Assembly: GCA_025057115.1 (NCBI GenBank)
Contig: JANWWZ010000018.1
Span: forward strand, 1-53,440
From: Bernardetiaceae bacterium
GTDB lineage: Bacteria; Bacteroidota; Bacteroidia; Cytophagales; Thermoflexibacteraceae
Direction: 5' to 3'
DNA: 53,440 nt
Shown: piece by piece, positions 43,262 to 53,041 of the stretch
Layout: each line of letters starts with the position of its first letter
Numbering within the stretch: position 1 is the first letter of the stretch
Made by a program: the position numbers and the translations under genes
The notes under the pieces: generated by a model
What the model saw: the letters and a program-made list of their open reading frames with translations, nothing else
The model's database searches: none
Told to the model about the DNA's origin: nothing

Positions 43262-43815
43262 TTTATCCAATTGTAGCCTACGGCGATCCCATTCTGCGAA
43301 AAGTAGCCAGCGAAATTACTCCAGAAAATCCTAAAAACTTGCCTCAGCTAATTGCCGACATGTTCGAGACCATGCATCAAGCCGAAGGCATTGGACTGGC
43401 TGCGCCGCAGATTGGGCTTTCTATCAGGCTGTTTGTAGTAGATGGCAGCAAAACCGATGACCAAGAAATTAAAAATTTTAAAAAAGTGTTTATCAATCCA
43501 ACTATTTTGGAAGAAACAGGTCAGAAGTGGGCTTTCGAGGAGGGCTGCCTAAGCATTCCTACCATCCGTGAAGAGGTACTGCGACCTGCTCAAGTGCGCC
43601 TCCGCTATTACAACGAAAACTGGCAACTTTGTGAAGAAACTTACAACGGCATGCAAGCCCGCGTTATTCAGCATGAATACGACCACCTACAAGGCATTCT
43701 TTTTATCGATTACCTCAACCCACTCAAAAAGCGACTTTTGCAAAGTAAATTGGCTAAAATCAGTCGTGGTGAAGTAAAGCACAACTATCAAATGAGATTT
43801 CCCAACCGTAAATAA
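43258..43815 (+). CDS. def: Peptide deformylase
   Basis: Removes the N-terminal formyl group from nascent proteins. Its 185 residues contain all three class motifs: GIGLAAPQIGL (motif 1), EEGCLSIP (motif 2, metal Cys) and QHEYDHLQGILFID (motif 3, HExxH). It overlaps ruvX by 4 bp and is followed 29 bp later by hemL. Confidence 0.97.
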   Translation: MIYPIVAYGDPILRKVASEITPENPKNLPQLIADMFETMHQAEGIGLAAPQIGLSIRLFVVDGSKTDDQEIKNFKKVFINPTILEETGQKWAFEEGCLSIPTIREEVLRPAQVRLRYYNENWQLCEETYNGMQARVIQHEYDHLQGILFIDYLNPLKKRLLQSKLAKISRGEVKHNYQMRFPNRK

Positions 43816-43844
43816 ATTTGACCGTCTCAAGTTTCTTTGCAGCT

Positions 43845-45161
43845 ATGAAATACCCCACCAGTCAACAACTTTTCGAAAAAGCAGTGCAGTATATTCCTGG
43901 CGGAGTGAATTCCCCTGTGCGGGCATTTCGCGCCGTAGGGGGTACGCCATTGTTTATTAAATCTGCCAAAGGTGCTTATATTTTTGACGAAGATGGCAAC
44001 CGCTACATTGAGCTAATTAACTCTTGGGGTCCCATGATCTTAGGGCACGCCCATCCCCTTGTGCAGCAAGCCATCCATAAAGCAGTTGAAGACTCTTTCT
44101 CCTTTGGGGCACCTACGCGCAAAGAGGTAGAAATGGCTGAACTTATCTGCCACATGGTGCCTTCTGTGGAAAAAGTTCGCATGGTGAACAGCGGTACGGA
44201 AGCCTGCATGGCTGCTATCCGGCTAGCGAGAGGTTACACTGGAAGGGATAAAATCATCAAGTTTGAAGGCTGCTACCATGGACATGGAGATAGCTTCCTA
44301 ATTGCAGCAGGCAGCGGCGCAGCTACTATGGGCATTCCTGATAGCCCTGGCGTTACCCAAGGCACCGCCAACGACACCCTTACCGCGCCTTTTAATGACT
44401 TAAATGCCGTAGAAGAACTCATTAACGCCAATGAAGACAACATAGCTGCCATTATTGTTGAGCCAGTGGTAGGTAACATGGGTTGCGTACTCCCCGAGCC
44501 TGGCTTTTTAGAGGGATTGCGCCAACTTTGCAACAAGCATGGAATTGTATACATCTTTGATGAAGTAATGACGGGGTTCCGCCTTGCACCAGGAGGGGCT
44601 CAAGAACTTTTCAATATTCAACCCGATTTGACCACGATGGGCAAAATTATCGGTGGTGGATTACCTGTAGGAGCCTATGGCGGCAAAAAAGAAATCATGG
44701 ATTGCGTTTCACCTGCTGGCAAGGTCTATCAAGCAGGTACCCTTTCAGGCAACCCCATTGCCATAAGCGCTGGGCTGGCTACTTTGCGCTATCTTTACGA
44801 ACATCCCGAAATTTACCAACAACTTGAGCAAAACACGCGCCGCATCACTGAAGGAATTCGCAAAGCTTTAGCTGCTTGTCAATTAAATTTTACCATTAAT
44901 CAAATCGGCTCTATGTACAGCCTCTTTTTCACAGAAAAGCCCGTCAAGAATTTTAGTGACGCTAAAACATCTGATACCCAACTATTTGCCCTTTACTTTC
45001 ACGAAATGCTCAAACGCGGCGTTTATCTTGCTCCTTCTCAGTTTGAAAGTTTATTCGTCTCAGCAGCCCTCAGCGAGGAAGACTTCCTCCACCTAGAGCA
45101 AGCTAATGCAGAGGCATTGGCAGTAGTAGCAGAGAGAATTAGCATCATGAGCAAGCGGTAA
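43845..45161 (+). CDS. hemL: Glutamate-1-semialdehyde 2,1-aminomutase
   Basis: Makes 5-aminolevulinate from glutamate-1-semialdehyde (C5 heme pathway). The 438-residue PLP enzyme shows VQYIPGGVNSPVRAF, MVNSGTEACMAAIRLARGYT, KFEGCYHGHGDSFL, FDEVMTGFRLAPGG and the PLP Lys in MGKIIGGGLPVGAYGG. The frame opens at TTG 43818, but ATG 43845 matches the family N-terminus (KYPTSQQLFEKA). The use of glutamyl-tRNA by this pathway links it to the next gene, gltX, 13 bp downstream. Confidence 0.97.
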   Translation: MKYPTSQQLFEKAVQYIPGGVNSPVRAFRAVGGTPLFIKSAKGAYIFDEDGNRYIELINSWGPMILGHAHPLVQQAIHKAVEDSFSFGAPTRKEVEMAELICHMVPSVEKVRMVNSGTEACMAAIRLARGYTGRDKIIKFEGCYHGHGDSFLIAAGSGAATMGIPDSPGVTQGTANDTLTAPFNDLNAVEELINANEDNIAAIIVEPVVGNMGCVLPEPGFLEGLRQLCNKHGIVYIFDEVMTGFRLAPGGAQELFNIQPDLTTMGKIIGGGLPVGAYGGKKEIMDCVSPAGKVYQAGTLSGNPIAISAGLATLRYLYEHPEIYQQLEQNTRRITEGIRKALAACQLNFTINQIGSMYSLFFTEKPVKNFSDAKTSDTQLFALYFHEMLKRGVYLAPSQFESLFVSAALSEEDFLHLEQANAEALAVVAERISIMSKR

Positions 45162-45174
45162 AATTATTGTACCT

Positions 45175-46710
45175 ATGAAGAAACCTGTAAGAGTTCGATT
45201 TGCTCCTAGTCCTACAGGACCTTTGCACATTGGCGGACTGCGAACTGCCCTTTACAACTATTTGTTTGCTCGCCATTACAAAGGAACGATGATTCTGCGC
45301 ATCGAAGACACCGACCAAAGTCGTTACGTTCCTGGTGCAGAGGAGTACATACGCCAGTCCTTGCAATGGTGCCAAATTGAACTAGACGAAAGTCCTTGGC
45401 AGGGAGGTCCTTGTGCACCTTATCGCCAAAGCGAAAGAAAACATCTATACGCACAATATGTACAACAACTGCTCGAAAGTGGGCATGCATACTACGCCTT
45501 TGACACTCCTGAAGAACTAGAGCAAGCCCGCCAGCGCACTAAGGCTGAGGGAGAAGAATTTCAATACAATGCTGCAGTGCGCATGAAAATGAAAAATGCT
45601 CTTTCTTTGCCTGCTTCCCAAACAGAGCAACTTTTGAAAGCGGGAACGCCTTATGTAATTCGCTTCAAAGTGCCTCAGGGAAAAATTGTGCGTTTTGATG
45701 ACCTCATACGAGGAGAAGTAGTAGTATCATCTGACACTATTGACGACAAGGTATTGCTAAAATCCGACGGCATGCCCACTTACCATTTAGCAAACGTAGT
45801 GGATGATTATTTAATGAACATTTCTCATGTAATTCGCGGCGAAGAATGGTTGCCCTCTACTCCTTTGCATGTACTGCTCTACAAAGCCTTTGGCTGGGAA
45901 AGTTCTATGCCGCAATTTGCCCATTTGCCGCTATTGCTCAAGCCCGAAGGAGAAGGGAAGCTCAGCAAACGCGATGCTAAGCAATATGGATTTGCGGTCT
46001 TTCCCCTACAATGGACCGATCCTCAAACAGGAGAAATTTGGCAGGGCTTTCGCGAAGATGGTTATTTACCTGAAGCATTGATCAATTTTTTAGCTCTACT
46101 TGGCTGGAATCCTGGCACAGAACAAGAAATTTTTAGCATGGAAGAACTCATTGCTGCTTTTTCTCTTGAAAAAGTCAGCAAAGCGGGGGCAAGGTTCGAC
46201 ATCAACAAAGCCAAATGGTTCAACCAGCAATATTTAAAAGCCATGCCCGAAGCCCTTTTAGCGCAAATGCTACTGGAAGAGCTCAATGCTCGAGCTATGC
46301 CGTGCACAAAGGAAAAAGCCTTGCAGATTGTCCAACTCATGAAAGATCGCATTTCCTTTGTGCGGGATATTCTCATTCAAGGAGCGTTCTTCTTTCAGGC
46401 GCCTACTACTTACGAGTCTGAAACAGTTGCCAGGAAGTGGAATGCAACCACTGCCCAAGCGTTAGAAGCTTTTGCTATCGCATTAGAACAGGAGCCAAAA
46501 GAGTTCACTCCAACGGCAATTAAACAAACTTTAAATGAAGTACTTAGCAAAATGAATATCAAACTGGGCGGAGTCCTGCCTGCTCTTCGGCTGGCAATCA
46601 CAGGGACAAGCAGCGGACCCGACTTGATGGAAATTATCGCCATCTGCGGACGCAGAGAAACTATTTCCCGCATTAAAACAGCCCTTCAAGCCCTTCCAAT
46701 CACTCACTAG
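45175..46710 (+). CDS. gltX: Glutamate-tRNA ligase
   Basis: Charges tRNA-Glu, supplying protein synthesis and the C5 heme pathway. The 511-residue class I synthetase has RFAPSPTGPLHIGGLRTALY (HIGH-like), ILRIEDTDQSRY, the central GEEWLPSTPLHVLLYKAFGW and KLSKRDAKQYGF (KMSKS-like). It follows hemL by 13 bp and is probably cotranscribed with it, a functionally sensible pair. Confidence 0.97.
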   Translation: MKKPVRVRFAPSPTGPLHIGGLRTALYNYLFARHYKGTMILRIEDTDQSRYVPGAEEYIRQSLQWCQIELDESPWQGGPCAPYRQSERKHLYAQYVQQLLESGHAYYAFDTPEELEQARQRTKAEGEEFQYNAAVRMKMKNALSLPASQTEQLLKAGTPYVIRFKVPQGKIVRFDDLIRGEVVVSSDTIDDKVLLKSDGMPTYHLANVVDDYLMNISHVIRGEEWLPSTPLHVLLYKAFGWESSMPQFAHLPLLLKPEGEGKLSKRDAKQYGFAVFPLQWTDPQTGEIWQGFREDGYLPEALINFLALLGWNPGTEQEIFSMEELIAAFSLEKVSKAGARFDINKAKWFNQQYLKAMPEALLAQMLLEELNARAMPCTKEKALQIVQLMKDRISFVRDILIQGAFFFQAPTTYESETVARKWNATTAQALEAFAIALEQEPKEFTPTAIKQTLNEVLSKMNIKLGGVLPALRLAITGTSSGPDLMEIIAICGRRETISRIKTALQALPITH

Positions 46711-46816
46711 AATCTAGCAACACATCTTTCAGTTCTCAAAAATAGACAAGAGCTATTCACTGCTAGCTTGAAGTTTTTCACTTGCCCGGCAAAAAAACTT
46801 TGGCTATTGGGGCAAT

Positions 46817-47539
46817 TCACTCTACCAACCTGTATTCTTCAATGATGATGATGCCAGGCTGAGGCGTTTCGGTAGTGCGGAGCATGGTAGGGGTTAAATC
46901 CGTAATTGCCAGTTGCCTACCGCTAGTGATGCTTCCTAAGATAATTCCCCGATTGTCTGGAGCTACTGACCAAACCAGTGCACTTGTCTGATGACCTGCA
47001 TTAGGGCAACCAGAAGCGTTGAAAATGTGAATAAAATTGTCGCGCCTAAATTCATAAACTTGAGTAAAAAGACACGAAGTGTGCACTGTACCATTAAGGT
47101 TATAGGAAACTCTGCGCCAACGTCGGCTAAACCTACCTGCTAACGCGTTTTGAATACTGGCTTCACTAATGCGCAGTGTTTTAACATACTCTATGTCGCG
47201 GGTATTAAAGGAAATGCTAGCCTCAAGAGGATTGCTCCAATTGTTGGCAGTTCCTAATTCAGCACTGGCAAAATAGCCCATTACCCCAAAGGGCAGTCCT
47301 TCAAAAATTACCTCTCCGTTGCGATTGGTTTGCTTAGGCGGAATCGTTTTTTGGTCTTTAATAAAGGCTTCCTGATCGGCGTATAGGGTTACAGTAGCTC
47401 CTTCTACAGGCTCGTTTCTAAAATTCACCACCTTAATTTTCAACGCAAAACCTATCGGCATTACTTCTTCACGGCTGCAAGCCCCGCAGGTAAGCGCAAG
47501 CAAACACCAGCAAGTAAAGTGTATCGTTGTTTTTGTCAT
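46817..47539 (-). CDS. Putative lipoprotein with prealbumin-like and lipocalin-like parts
   Basis: A 240-residue protein with a lipoprotein signal and lipobox CGAC (Cys near residue 21), followed by a carboxypeptidase-regulatory/SpaA-like beta domain (VVNFRNEPVEGATVTLYADQ, GEVIFEGLPFGVMGYFASA) and a C-terminal beta-rich half containing two Cys (VHTSCLFTQVYEF, NASGCPNAG) that recalls lipocalin-like domains. No functional assignment. It is convergent with gltX and divergent from trxB. ATG 47539. Confidence 0.7.
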   Translation of the reverse strand: MTKTTIHFTCWCLLALTCGACSREEVMPIGFALKIKVVNFRNEPVEGATVTLYADQEAFIKDQKTIPPKQTNRNGEVIFEGLPFGVMGYFASAELGTANNWSNPLEASISFNTRDIEYVKTLRISEASIQNALAGRFSRRWRRVSYNLNGTVHTSCLFTQVYEFRRDNFIHIFNASGCPNAGHQTSALVWSVAPDNRGIILGSITSGRQLAITDLTPTMLRTTETPQPGIIIIEEYRLVE

Positions 47540-47666
47540 AGGTTTTGAGCTTGGTTGCCAAAATTAATTCATTTCCAGAGTTTTTGCCTACGAAATACTT
47601 TACAGAATGGTACAACGTTGCAACCATAATCTCGCCTTTTTAGTTTTAGTTTTTGTGCCTAGAGCG

Positions 47667-47674
47667 TACTTTTG
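47667..47674 (+). promoter_or_regulatory. Putative -7 element of trxB
   Basis: TACTTTTG fits TAnnTTTG exactly, 47 bases before ATG 47722. The -33 is imperfect (TTTA at 47645-47648, 18 bp upstream). It overlaps the frame open from 47653, so that start is rejected. Confidence 0.45.
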
Positions 47675-47721
47675 CAAAGCACGATTGCAGAGTGCATTTT
47701 TGCGCGCTCAAGAAAACAACC

Positions 47722-48660
47722 ATGGCACGCGAAACTACTAAATGCCTAATCATCGGGTCAGGACCTGCTGGTTATACAGCGGCTATTTACGCTGCCCGCG
47801 CTGGATTAAACCCCATTCTCTACCAAGGAGCCCAACCTGGAGGACAACTTACCCTTACAAGCGAAGTAGAAAACTATCCTGGCTACCCCGACGGCGTCCA
47901 AGGTCCGCAAATGATGATGGATTTTCAAAGACAAGCAGAGCGCTTTGGCACTCAAGTGCGCTCAGGAGTAGTTACTAAAGTAGATTTTTCTGGCTATCCG
48001 CATAAAGCCATTGTTGATGATGAGTATCTGATCGAAGCCTATGCAGTGATTATTTCCACAGGTGCTTCTGCTAAATGGTTAGGCTTGCCTGCTGAGCAAC
48101 GGCTTAATGGTAGAGGTGTTTCCGCTTGTGCTGTTTGTGATGGCTACTTCTATCGCGGCAAGGACGTAGCTGTAGTAGGTGGTGGCGACACTGCCGCAGA
48201 AGAGGCTACCTATCTTTCCAAGCTATGCCGCAAAGTATATATGCTCATTAGGCGCGGAGAAATGAGAGCCTCTAAAATTATGCAAGAGCGCGTTTTTAAA
48301 ACCCCAAACATAGAAATATTTTGGCATACTGAAACGGTAGATATCTTAGGTGAAAATCAAGTAGAGGCAGTACGCATCCGCAACTTGAAAACCAACCAAA
48401 TCACCGACCTTGTAGTACAAGGTTTTTTTGTGGCTATTGGACACCAGCCCAATACCGCTATTTTCAAAGACTTCATAGAAATGGATGAAAACGGCTATAT
48501 TAGAACCCGTCCTGGCAGTACTCACACCAACGTAGAAGGTGTTTTCGCCGCTGGCGATGTGCAGGACCACGTTTATCGCCAAGCAGTTACAGCAGCAGGT
48601 ACGGGATGTATGGCTGCCCTAGATGCCGAACGCTTTCTAGCAGCTAAAGGGTTGCACTAA
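47722..48660 (+). CDS. trxB: Thioredoxin-disulfide reductase
   Basis: NADPH-dependent flavoenzyme that keeps thioredoxin reduced. The 312-residue protein has the FAD Rossmann motif CLIIGSGPAGYTAAIYAARA, TSEVENYPGYP, the redox pair SACAVCDGYFYRGK, the NADPH motif VAVVGGGDTAAEEATYLSKL, and a C-terminal GVFAAGDVQD. The open frame extends to 47653, but ATG 47722 is the usual start and lies beyond the promoter element. Confidence 0.97.
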   Translation: MARETTKCLIIGSGPAGYTAAIYAARAGLNPILYQGAQPGGQLTLTSEVENYPGYPDGVQGPQMMMDFQRQAERFGTQVRSGVVTKVDFSGYPHKAIVDDEYLIEAYAVIISTGASAKWLGLPAEQRLNGRGVSACAVCDGYFYRGKDVAVVGGGDTAAEEATYLSKLCRKVYMLIRRGEMRASKIMQERVFKTPNIEIFWHTETVDILGENQVEAVRIRNLKTNQITDLVVQGFFVAIGHQPNTAIFKDFIEMDENGYIRTRPGSTHTNVEGVFAAGDVQDHVYRQAVTAAGTGCMAALDAERFLAAKGLH

Positions 48661-48715
48661 CTTAACCCATGATTACACTACTGTTTAACGTTTTCTGGCT
48701 TTATCGATTCTGCGT

Positions 48716-49942
48716 ATGAACAGAAACTTTGCGCTGGTCTTTTCTATTTGGATAGCAACAGCACTTTTGTCCTATTTGCCTTTGCTGGCTCAACAGAAAA
48801 AAAAGAAAAGTTCCAGCGACTTTGTGGAGTTCATCCTCTCAGGCATGCCAAGAAAATTACTCAGTAGTGGAAAAGAGAAAAGCCAATTTCCCCAAGAAAG
48901 TCAAAAAAGCGACACGCTCATTGCCAGTCCAGAAGGCAGCGAAAAAATTCAATACTGGGCTACGGGAGGCTCAGGAGGCATTAGAGAAGGAAATAACCTT
49001 GCCCTTACCACTGAGCAAATGCGCAAAGCCATACGCAACTACTTGCAAACCAGAGGTTTTGACAATGATTCTTTGCTCATCAAGGACCTATTCCTCGAAA
49101 ACCGCCCTACCCTTGATTTTATTGATCTCGGCATGCCCCGCTCCTTGATGCGCGAAGACACTACCGATTTGTACGATGTTTTCGAGGAAGAAATTGTGAT
49201 CGTCTCCGAAGAAGTGAATATTGATTCCACTTGGGTAACGTTGAGCAATTACTACTCCATCTGGGACACGGAAACCATTAACCCTTACAAATTCGATATC
49301 AGCCAATTGCGCGACACCATTCCTCTCCTTTTATTCGACTCTGCTAAACAACAACGCTGGTCGCCTCCTCTTGCTAGCCTAAAGGTTACTTCTGAGTTTG
49401 GCATGAGGGGATGGCGCTGGCATCACGGCATAGATCTGGACCTTCGCACAGGCGACCCCGTTTTCGCCTCCTTCGATGGAGTAGTGCGCCTTAAACGATA
49501 CGAACGGGGAGGTTACGGAAATTTTCTTGTCATACGCCACAACAATGGTTTAGAAACCCTTTATGCACACCTTAGCAGGCATTTGGTCCAAGTGGGAGAT
49601 ACCGTAACTGCGGGACAAACCATTGGCTTAGGAGGCAGTACAGGGCGCAGCACGGGTCCGCACCTTCACTATGAGGTGCGTTACAACGGTTATGCCCTTG
49701 ACCCAAAATATATTTACGACTTTGAACGAGGCAGTATTATTAGTCATATATTCCACCTAAGCCCTACTCATTTTCAGTACTTGCTTAATCAAAGGCAAGC
49801 CATTTACCACATTATCAAGCGTGGAGATACTCTTTCTCGCATTGCTAGAAAGTATCGCACCTCAGTAAGTCGGTTAGTGAAACTCAATGGGATTAGCTAT
49901 TCCACACCCCTCAAGCCGGGCAGGCAATTGCGAGTACGTTAA
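48716..49942 (+). CDS. M23 family endopeptidase with C-terminal LysM domain
   Basis: A secreted 408-residue peptidoglycan hydrolase. Signal peptide (NFALVFSIWIATALLSYLPL, cleavage about LLAQ), a Lys/Ser-rich linker region, then an M23 (LytM) domain with zinc ligands in HHGIDLDLRTGDPVFA and GPHLHYEVRYNGYALDP, and a LysM peptidoglycan-binding motif at the end (IIKRGDTLSRIARKYRTSVS). Likely cuts cross-links during cell wall growth or division. The middle has an acidic low-complexity region (FEEEIVIVSEEVN). pheA starts 21 bp later. Confidence 0.93.
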   Translation: MNRNFALVFSIWIATALLSYLPLLAQQKKKKSSSDFVEFILSGMPRKLLSSGKEKSQFPQESQKSDTLIASPEGSEKIQYWATGGSGGIREGNNLALTTEQMRKAIRNYLQTRGFDNDSLLIKDLFLENRPTLDFIDLGMPRSLMREDTTDLYDVFEEEIVIVSEEVNIDSTWVTLSNYYSIWDTETINPYKFDISQLRDTIPLLLFDSAKQQRWSPPLASLKVTSEFGMRGWRWHHGIDLDLRTGDPVFASFDGVVRLKRYERGGYGNFLVIRHNNGLETLYAHLSRHLVQVGDTVTAGQTIGLGGSTGRSTGPHLHYEVRYNGYALDPKYIYDFERGSIISHIFHLSPTHFQYLLNQRQAIYHIIKRGDTLSRIARKYRTSVSRLVKLNGISYSTPLKPGRQLRVR

Positions 49943-49963
49943 CATGTTAATCGCTTGTTTGCA

Positions 49964-51043
49964 ATGGAACATCAATTGGCAGAAATTAGAGAAAAAATCG
50001 ACGCAATTGACAATCAGATTTTAGACCTGCTTAATCAACGCATGGTTTTAGTCAAGCAAGTAGGCAACTTAAAGCGCAGTGCTAATGCAACTATTTACCG
50101 CCCCGAGAGAGAGAAAGCTATCTTAGATCGGCTCAATCAACTCAATCGCGGACCTATTTCTCCACAAGCCATCGAAGCGATTTTTTTAGAAATTTTTGCT
50201 GCCAGCCGATATTTTGAACTTCCAGAGCGCGTGGCTTTTTTAGGACCTGAAGGTAGTTTTACGCATCAGGCTGCTGAGAGCCGCTTCGGTGCTCTTACTG
50301 ATTACGTAGCGCTAAGTACTATTCAATCAGTATTTGAAAGTGTGGAAACTCGGCGCGTGCGCTTTGGAGTCATTCCCATAGAAAACAATCGCGAAGGCTC
50401 CGTGCACGAAACAATAGATTTACTCATTAGCTCCGATGTACGAATTGTTGCCGAAATTCCTTTAGATATTCATTTTACATTTGCTTCCAGAGAGGACCGA
50501 CTTTCAAAAATTAAAAAAATTTACTCCAAAGACATTGCTTTCAGACAATGTAAAAAATTCTTGGATGAATATTTTAACAATACCGAAGTAGAGCTCATTC
50601 CTGTAGAATCCACTTCCAAAGCGGCTAGGCTAGCTGCTGAAGAACCTCAAACTGCTGCTATTTGCGCGCGCGTAGCAGCAAATATCCATAGGCTCCCGCT
50701 TTTATTTGAAAATATTGAAGATAGCACCCAAAATAAAACAAGATTTTTGATTATTAGTAAAGATTTTAACAACGCTAAAACTGCTGGCTGCAAAACCAGC
50801 ATTGTAGCCAAACTCGACAACGATTTGCAAGCAGGTTCTCTGGTTAGGTTCCTCAATGATTTTTATCTAGCAGGCATTAATTTAACCAAAATAGAAAGCC
50901 GTCCTTCTAGGCAAAACGGCAATTTTCACTACTGGTTTTTGATCGATTTTGATGGACATGCCGAAGAGGAACACATTGCAGTAGTGCTAAAGAAACATCA
51001 GCACCGCATCAAACTTTTAGGTAGTTATGTAAAGCTGGTTTAA
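49964..51043 (+). CDS. pheA: Bifunctional chorismate mutase / prephenate dehydratase (P-protein)
   Basis: Converts chorismate to phenylpyruvate for phenylalanine. The 359-residue protein has an N-terminal AroQ chorismate mutase (EHQLAEIREKIDAIDNQILD, KQVGNLKR), then a prephenate dehydratase domain (RVAFLGPEGSFTHQAAESRF, FGVIPIENNREGSVHETIDL, ENIEDSTQNKTRFLII) and a C-terminal ACT domain (GSLVRFLNDFYLAGINLTKI with the ESRP motif), implying feedback by phenylalanine. The frame starts at TTG 49955, but ATG 49964 is the family start. A terminator follows at 51076. Confidence 0.95.
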   Translation: MEHQLAEIREKIDAIDNQILDLLNQRMVLVKQVGNLKRSANATIYRPEREKAILDRLNQLNRGPISPQAIEAIFLEIFAASRYFELPERVAFLGPEGSFTHQAAESRFGALTDYVALSTIQSVFESVETRRVRFGVIPIENNREGSVHETIDLLISSDVRIVAEIPLDIHFTFASREDRLSKIKKIYSKDIAFRQCKKFLDEYFNNTEVELIPVESTSKAARLAAEEPQTAAICARVAANIHRLPLLFENIEDSTQNKTRFLIISKDFNNAKTAGCKTSIVAKLDNDLQAGSLVRFLNDFYLAGINLTKIESRPSRQNGNFHYWFLIDFDGHAEEEHIAVVLKKHQHRIKLLGSYVKLV

Positions 51044-51075
51044 CGTAGCCACATTTAAACCATTTAAGTCTTCTC

Positions 51076-51107
51076 GTTTTTCTGGCAACCAGAAAAACAT
51101 TCTTTTT
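51076..51107 (+). terminator. Terminator of pheA
   Basis: GTTTTTCTGG (51076-51085) pairs with CCAGAAAAAC (51089-51098) around a 3-nt loop, followed by ATTC and a T run. An AT-rich stem, but perfect over 10 bp. The remaining 136 bp to marC hold nothing I can call. Confidence 0.7.
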
Positions 51108-51243
51108 GACATAGGTAGACTATAATTGATGGCTTTTTTGTCATGCTGCTGACAACTTTCTAATTTCGCAATAAATTTTTATACGATGTCAATTTTTACA
51201 AAGCAATTATTTTATGTGTACTAATTTTTCATCCTGTAAGCAT

Positions 51244-51885
51244 TCATTGCTTGATTTGAAAAATATTTTGCAAAATTGGTCGCAATCCACTAATAAAAAA
51301 TTCTACAGCGATCACCATAACAATAAGCCCCATCAAGCGCATGAGAATTTTATTGCCAGTGTTGCCCAGTGCTTTGCTTATCCCCGCCGAACCCCATAAG
51401 ATTACAAAGACCAACAAATTGACAAAAGCCATTACAGCAAGTAGTACAGCTTTTTTCTCTAAAGTAGCGGCACTCTCCATTAATACAATGGAATTGGTAA
51501 TGGCTCCTGGTCCGCAAATCATGGGAATTGCCAGAGGAGTAATCGAGATATCAGTCACGTACTGTTTCACGTCCTCTTCACTGACTTTCATGCGTGAGAG
51601 CCGCGCCTGTAGCATCTCATATCCCATTGAAAAGAAAATAATTCCCCCTACAATGCGAAAACTATCAGCAGAAATATTAAAAAACTGAAACAAAAATTTA
51701 CCTGTAAAGGCAAATATCACCATGGTGATAAATGAAGTCAAAGCGGCTTTGCGAGCCGTTCTGGTTTTGGCAGCGCGGTCTAGTTCGGCAGTCATGGTCA
51801 TAAACACTGGCATTACGCCAATGGGATTGAGAATAGTGAAAAACGAAGCAAAGCTCAATAGCGCAAAGTTGACTAGTTCCGCCAT
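51244..51885 (-). CDS. MarC family inner-membrane protein
   Basis: A 213-residue integral membrane protein with six helices: FFTILNPIGVMPVFMTMTAE, FRIVGGIIFFSMGYEMLQA, TPLAIPMICGPGAITNSIVL and MRLMGLIVMVIAVEFFISGL. The MarC (UPF0056) family has duplicated Pro/Gly motifs in the first and fourth helices; despite the name, drug-resistance roles are unproven and the substrate is unknown. ATG 51885, divergent from leuD. Confidence 0.92.
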   Translation of the reverse strand: MAELVNFALLSFASFFTILNPIGVMPVFMTMTAELDRAAKTRTARKAALTSFITMVIFAFTGKFLFQFFNISADSFRIVGGIIFFSMGYEMLQARLSRMKVSEEDVKQYVTDISITPLAIPMICGPGAITNSIVLMESAATLEKKAVLLAVMAFVNLLVFVILWGSAGISKALGNTGNKILMRLMGLIVMVIAVEFFISGLRPILQNIFQIKQ

Positions 51886-51981
51886 AGCACAAAGGTAATT
51901 GGAGATGTACTAGAATTTGGCTTGGTCTGTGAAATTTATCGAGTTGCATAAATTCACTGGCAACTTTAACAAGAAACCTAT

Positions 51982-51989
51982 TAAATTTG
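51982..51989 (+). promoter_or_regulatory. Putative -7 element of leuD
   Basis: TAAATTTG is an exact TAnnTTTG match 23 bases before ATG 52013. No -33 TTTG at the expected place. It falls inside the frame that is open from 51917, so the first codon there is rejected. Confidence 0.4.
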
Positions 51990-52012
51990 AAAGTAGCTTT
52001 TGCGAAGTGCTT

Positions 52013-52504
52013 ATGATTCGCGGATTTGCCCATGTGTACGGGGATAACATAGACACTGACCGCATTATTCCAGGCAAATACACTAAAACTTTAGATATTA
52101 GCCAATTAGCAGCTCATGTGCTGGAAGACTTAGATCCTGAGTTTGGCAAACGCCTTAAAGCAGGAGACATTCTTGTAGCGGGTAATAATTTTGGTTGCGG
52201 CTCCTCGCGAGAGCAAGCCCCTATTGCTATCAAGGCTGCAGGAGTGTCAGCAGTCATTGCTCGGTTTTTTGCTCGCATTTTTTACCGAAATGCCATCAAT
52301 ATCGGTTTGCCTTTACTAGAAATTCCGCATCACGATATTCAAACAGGTGATGAATTGGAAATTAATCTTGCAGAAGGAATGGTCCAAAATAAAACCTCTG
52401 GCAAAGTGTATCGAGCCACTCCACTTCCCCCTGTAATGATGGATATTTTAGCAGAAGGCGGCTTGGTGAATTACCTGAAAAAATATGGGGATTATCGCAT
52501 GTAA
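52013..52504 (+). CDS. leuD: 3-isopropylmalate dehydratase small subunit (archaeal-type LeuD family)
   Basis: Small swivelling subunit of an aconitase-family dehydratase. The 163-residue protein has [59 protein letters not shown] and [13 protein letters not shown]. The short length and sequence fit the archaeal-type LeuD/HacB branch, so it may act on isopropylmalate or a related acid. The large subunit (LeuC) and other leu genes are not in this window. The open frame from 51917 carries a promoter-like element, so ATG 52013 is used. Confidence 0.9.
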   Translation: MIRGFAHVYGDNIDTDRIIPGKYTKTLDISQLAAHVLEDLDPEFGKRLKAGDILVAGNNFGCGSSREQAPIAIKAAGVSAVIARFFARIFYRNAINIGLPLLEIPHHDIQTGDELEINLAEGMVQNKTSGKVYRATPLPPVMMDILAEGGLVNYLKKYGDYRM

Positions 52505-52988
52505 GAACACCACTATTACAGGAGCTCTTACACAAAGCTGGCGATACGACTACACCTATTATTACTCCTGGCTCAAACAACACGAAGAAATTTTGTGCGA
52601 TTACCAAAGTGATGATGGTTATTATTTATTGCTAACTTCTAAGCATTTACAAATATGTTCGCGTACCCTGAAACGCAGTTTTCCCCTGCAAAAAGTCAAT
52701 TCTATTAACTTACAATTCAAGCGGTTGATGCTTCCCCTTATCATAGGCGGCATTATAGGACCCTTTTCTGCGCTGGCTACCTATCAAGGTCTTCTTACTT
52801 ACTGGATTGGAGTAGGGCTAACTTTAAGTGGCTTTCTGCTGGTGTATTATGGTTGGCTAGGAAGCTGGCAAATTAACGTGGTTATGCATACGCATACTTT
52901 GCATTATTTCACAGACCACAAAACACCTCATTTGGAAGAATTTATTCAAGCGGTGAACCGTCGGCTGGAGTGGTTTCAAGCAAAGTAA
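52485..52988 (+). CDS. Small membrane protein of unknown function
   Basis: A 167-residue protein with an N-terminal soluble part, YLLLTSKHLQICSRTLKRSF, two adjacent membrane helices (LMLPLIIGGIIGPFSALATY and YWIGVGLTLSGFLLVYYGWL) and a C-terminal TLHYFTDHKTPHLEEFIQ. The strand pattern around the helices resembles a PH-domain-like membrane protein, which is only a guess. It overlaps leuD by 20 bp, indicating coupling, although no biochemical link is obvious. Confidence 0.65.
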   Translation: MGIIACKNTTITGALTQSWRYDYTYYYSWLKQHEEILCDYQSDDGYYLLLTSKHLQICSRTLKRSFPLQKVNSINLQFKRLMLPLIIGGIIGPFSALATYQGLLTYWIGVGLTLSGFLLVYYGWLGSWQINVVMHTHTLHYFTDHKTPHLEEFIQAVNRRLEWFQAK

Positions 52989-53041
52989 GGCAAGATTTGC
53001 TCTGAAGAAATAGTTTAGTTGGCTTTAAGTTATTTTATTGC